Shown piece by piece: positions 5,090 to 5,720 of a stretch of DNA of 5,720 bases (positions are counted from its first letter, which is position 1; every line of letters begins with the position of its first letter). Position numbers and translations under genes: made by a program. Location: NCBI GenBank assembly GCA_031290755.1, contig JAITMY010000169.1, positions 1-5,720 on the forward strand, written 5' to 3'. Source of the stretch: Prevotellaceae bacterium. Its GTDB lineage: Bacteria; Bacteroidota; Bacteroidia; Bacteroidales; UBA932. The notes under the pieces are model-generated. The model saw nothing but the letters and a program-made list of their open reading frames with translations, did not search any database and had not been told where the DNA came from.

Positions 5090-5720
5090 TTACCACAGAA
5101 AGTTATCGAAGGGGTAGCGCCCTGCCTGAATTTCAGCCACCATTTTATACACGTCGCTGCGCAGCTTGCTGAGGTTCTCCCTATCCTTGGCGGAGATGAA
5201 AACGCAGGGCGTATTTTTTTTGGCTATCCAGCTGTCTTTATACTCTTGCAGCGGCACGTTTTCTGCCGTGCGCGGCGTGAGGTCGTCGGGGTCTTTTTCG
5301 GTAAAAGTGTAGGCATCAATTTTATTGAAGACGAGGTACGCCGGCTTTTCGCCCGCGCCAATATCGACAAGCGTTTGCCGCACCACATCCATTTGTTCCT
5401 CGAAGTTAGGGTGCGAAATATCCACCACGTGCATCAGCACATCGGCCTCGCGCACCTCATCCAGCGTAGATTTAAAGGACTCTACCAGCTGCGTGGGCAG
5501 CTTGCGAATGAAGCCCACCGTGTCGGAGAGCAGGAAGGGCAGGTTCTCAAACACCACCTTGCGCACGGTGGTGTCGAGCGTGGCAAAGAGCTTGTTTTCG
5601 GCAAACACCTCGCTCTTGCTCAGCAGGTTCATAATGGTGCTTTTGCCCACGTTGGTGTAGCCCACCAGCGCCACGCGCACCAGCCCACCGCGGTTGCCGC
5701 GCTGCACCGCCATTTGCCGG
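5090..5720 (-). CDS. hflX: GTPase HflX, C-terminal part (5' end outside window)
   Basis: This is the GTPase portion of HflX, a ribosome-associated GTPase that splits stalled 70S ribosomes, best known from heat stress. All G motifs are present: G1 GYTNVGKST (5662-5636), the G2 threonine region LFATLDTTVRKV, G3 DTVGF starting with the DTVG at 5524-5513, G4 NKID (5326-5315) and G5 SAK (5194-5186). The strings KLPTQLVESFKSTLDEVREAD and HVVDISHP are typical of HflX rather than of Era, Der or Obg. The frame stays open to the window edge, and the ATG at 5713 falls within the basic linker just ahead of the G domain, so it is not the start. The N-terminal HflX domain, about half of a roughly 400-residue protein, lies beyond 5720. 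The gene converges on plsY with 54 bp between stop codons. It ends shortly after the G domain (PFDNFLW). Confidence 0.96.
   Translation of the reverse strand, partial: RQMAVQRGNRGGLVRVALVGYTNVGKSTIMNLLSKSEVFAENKLFATLDTTVRKVVFENLPFLLSDTVGFIRKLPTQLVESFKSTLDEVREADVLMHVVDISHPNFEEQMDVVRQTLVDIGAGEKPAYLVFNKIDAYTFTEKDPDDLTPRTAENVPLQEYKDSWIAKKNTPCVFISAKDRENLSKLRSDVYKMVAEIQAGRYPFDNFLW

Noticed and set aside
5070..5098. CTGTCCACA and a TTACCACA-like string resembling DnaA boxes
   Set aside because: Both deviate from TTATCCACA, they occur only once each, the second overlaps the hflX stop codon, and no AT-rich unwinding region or origin-associated gene is nearby.

Overview
The window looks like an ordinary chromosomal stretch from a GC-rich member of the Bacteroidota, most likely Bacteroidales. 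The evidence is the protein sequences (TyrRS, PlsY, HflX and the antiporter all read like Bacteroidales versions), start codons preceded by A-rich or featureless sequence rather than Shine-Dalgarno motifs, and a TAnnTTTG-type promoter box ahead of the tRNA genes. The genus cannot be fixed from sequence alone. I found no mobile element, CRISPR array, phage gene or clearly foreign segment.

Layout, left to right. (1) The 3' part of a DJ-1/YajL/PfpI-family gene (1-429, its 5' end cut by the window) is followed after 40 bp by a complete CPA2-type cation:proton antiporter of 756 residues with two C-terminal TrkA_C (RCK_C) domains (470-2740). (2) A complete tyrosyl-tRNA synthetase gene, tyrS, begins 36 bp later (2777-4063). 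(3) An AT-rich spacer of 127 bp holds a weak terminator-like hairpin, a Bacteroidota-type promoter and a stem-loop. It leads into two class II serine tRNA genes in tandem: tRNA-Ser(GGA) at 4191 and tRNA-Ser(CGA) at 4297. (4) plsY, the acylphosphate:glycerol-3-phosphate acyltransferase, starts 13 nt after the encoded CCA of the second tRNA (4400-5035). (5) On the minus strand, converging on plsY, lies the C-terminal GTPase part of hflX (5720-5090, its 5' end outside the window).

Most of these genes are housekeeping: tRNA charging (tyrS), serine decoding (two tRNAs), the first acylation step of phospholipid synthesis (plsY) and ribosome rescue (hflX). The DJ-1/antiporter pair may belong to stress or ion homeostasis, but that link is inferred only from adjacency. 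I do not see an undescribed system here. The points most worth a second look are small. Both tRNA-Ser genes are mispaired at the same T-stem position (50-64). plsY appears to be read from the tRNA transcript with almost no leader. The likely hflX terminator lies inside the end of plsY. The antiporter carries a doubled RCK_C module without the NAD-binding RCK_N/KTN domain.
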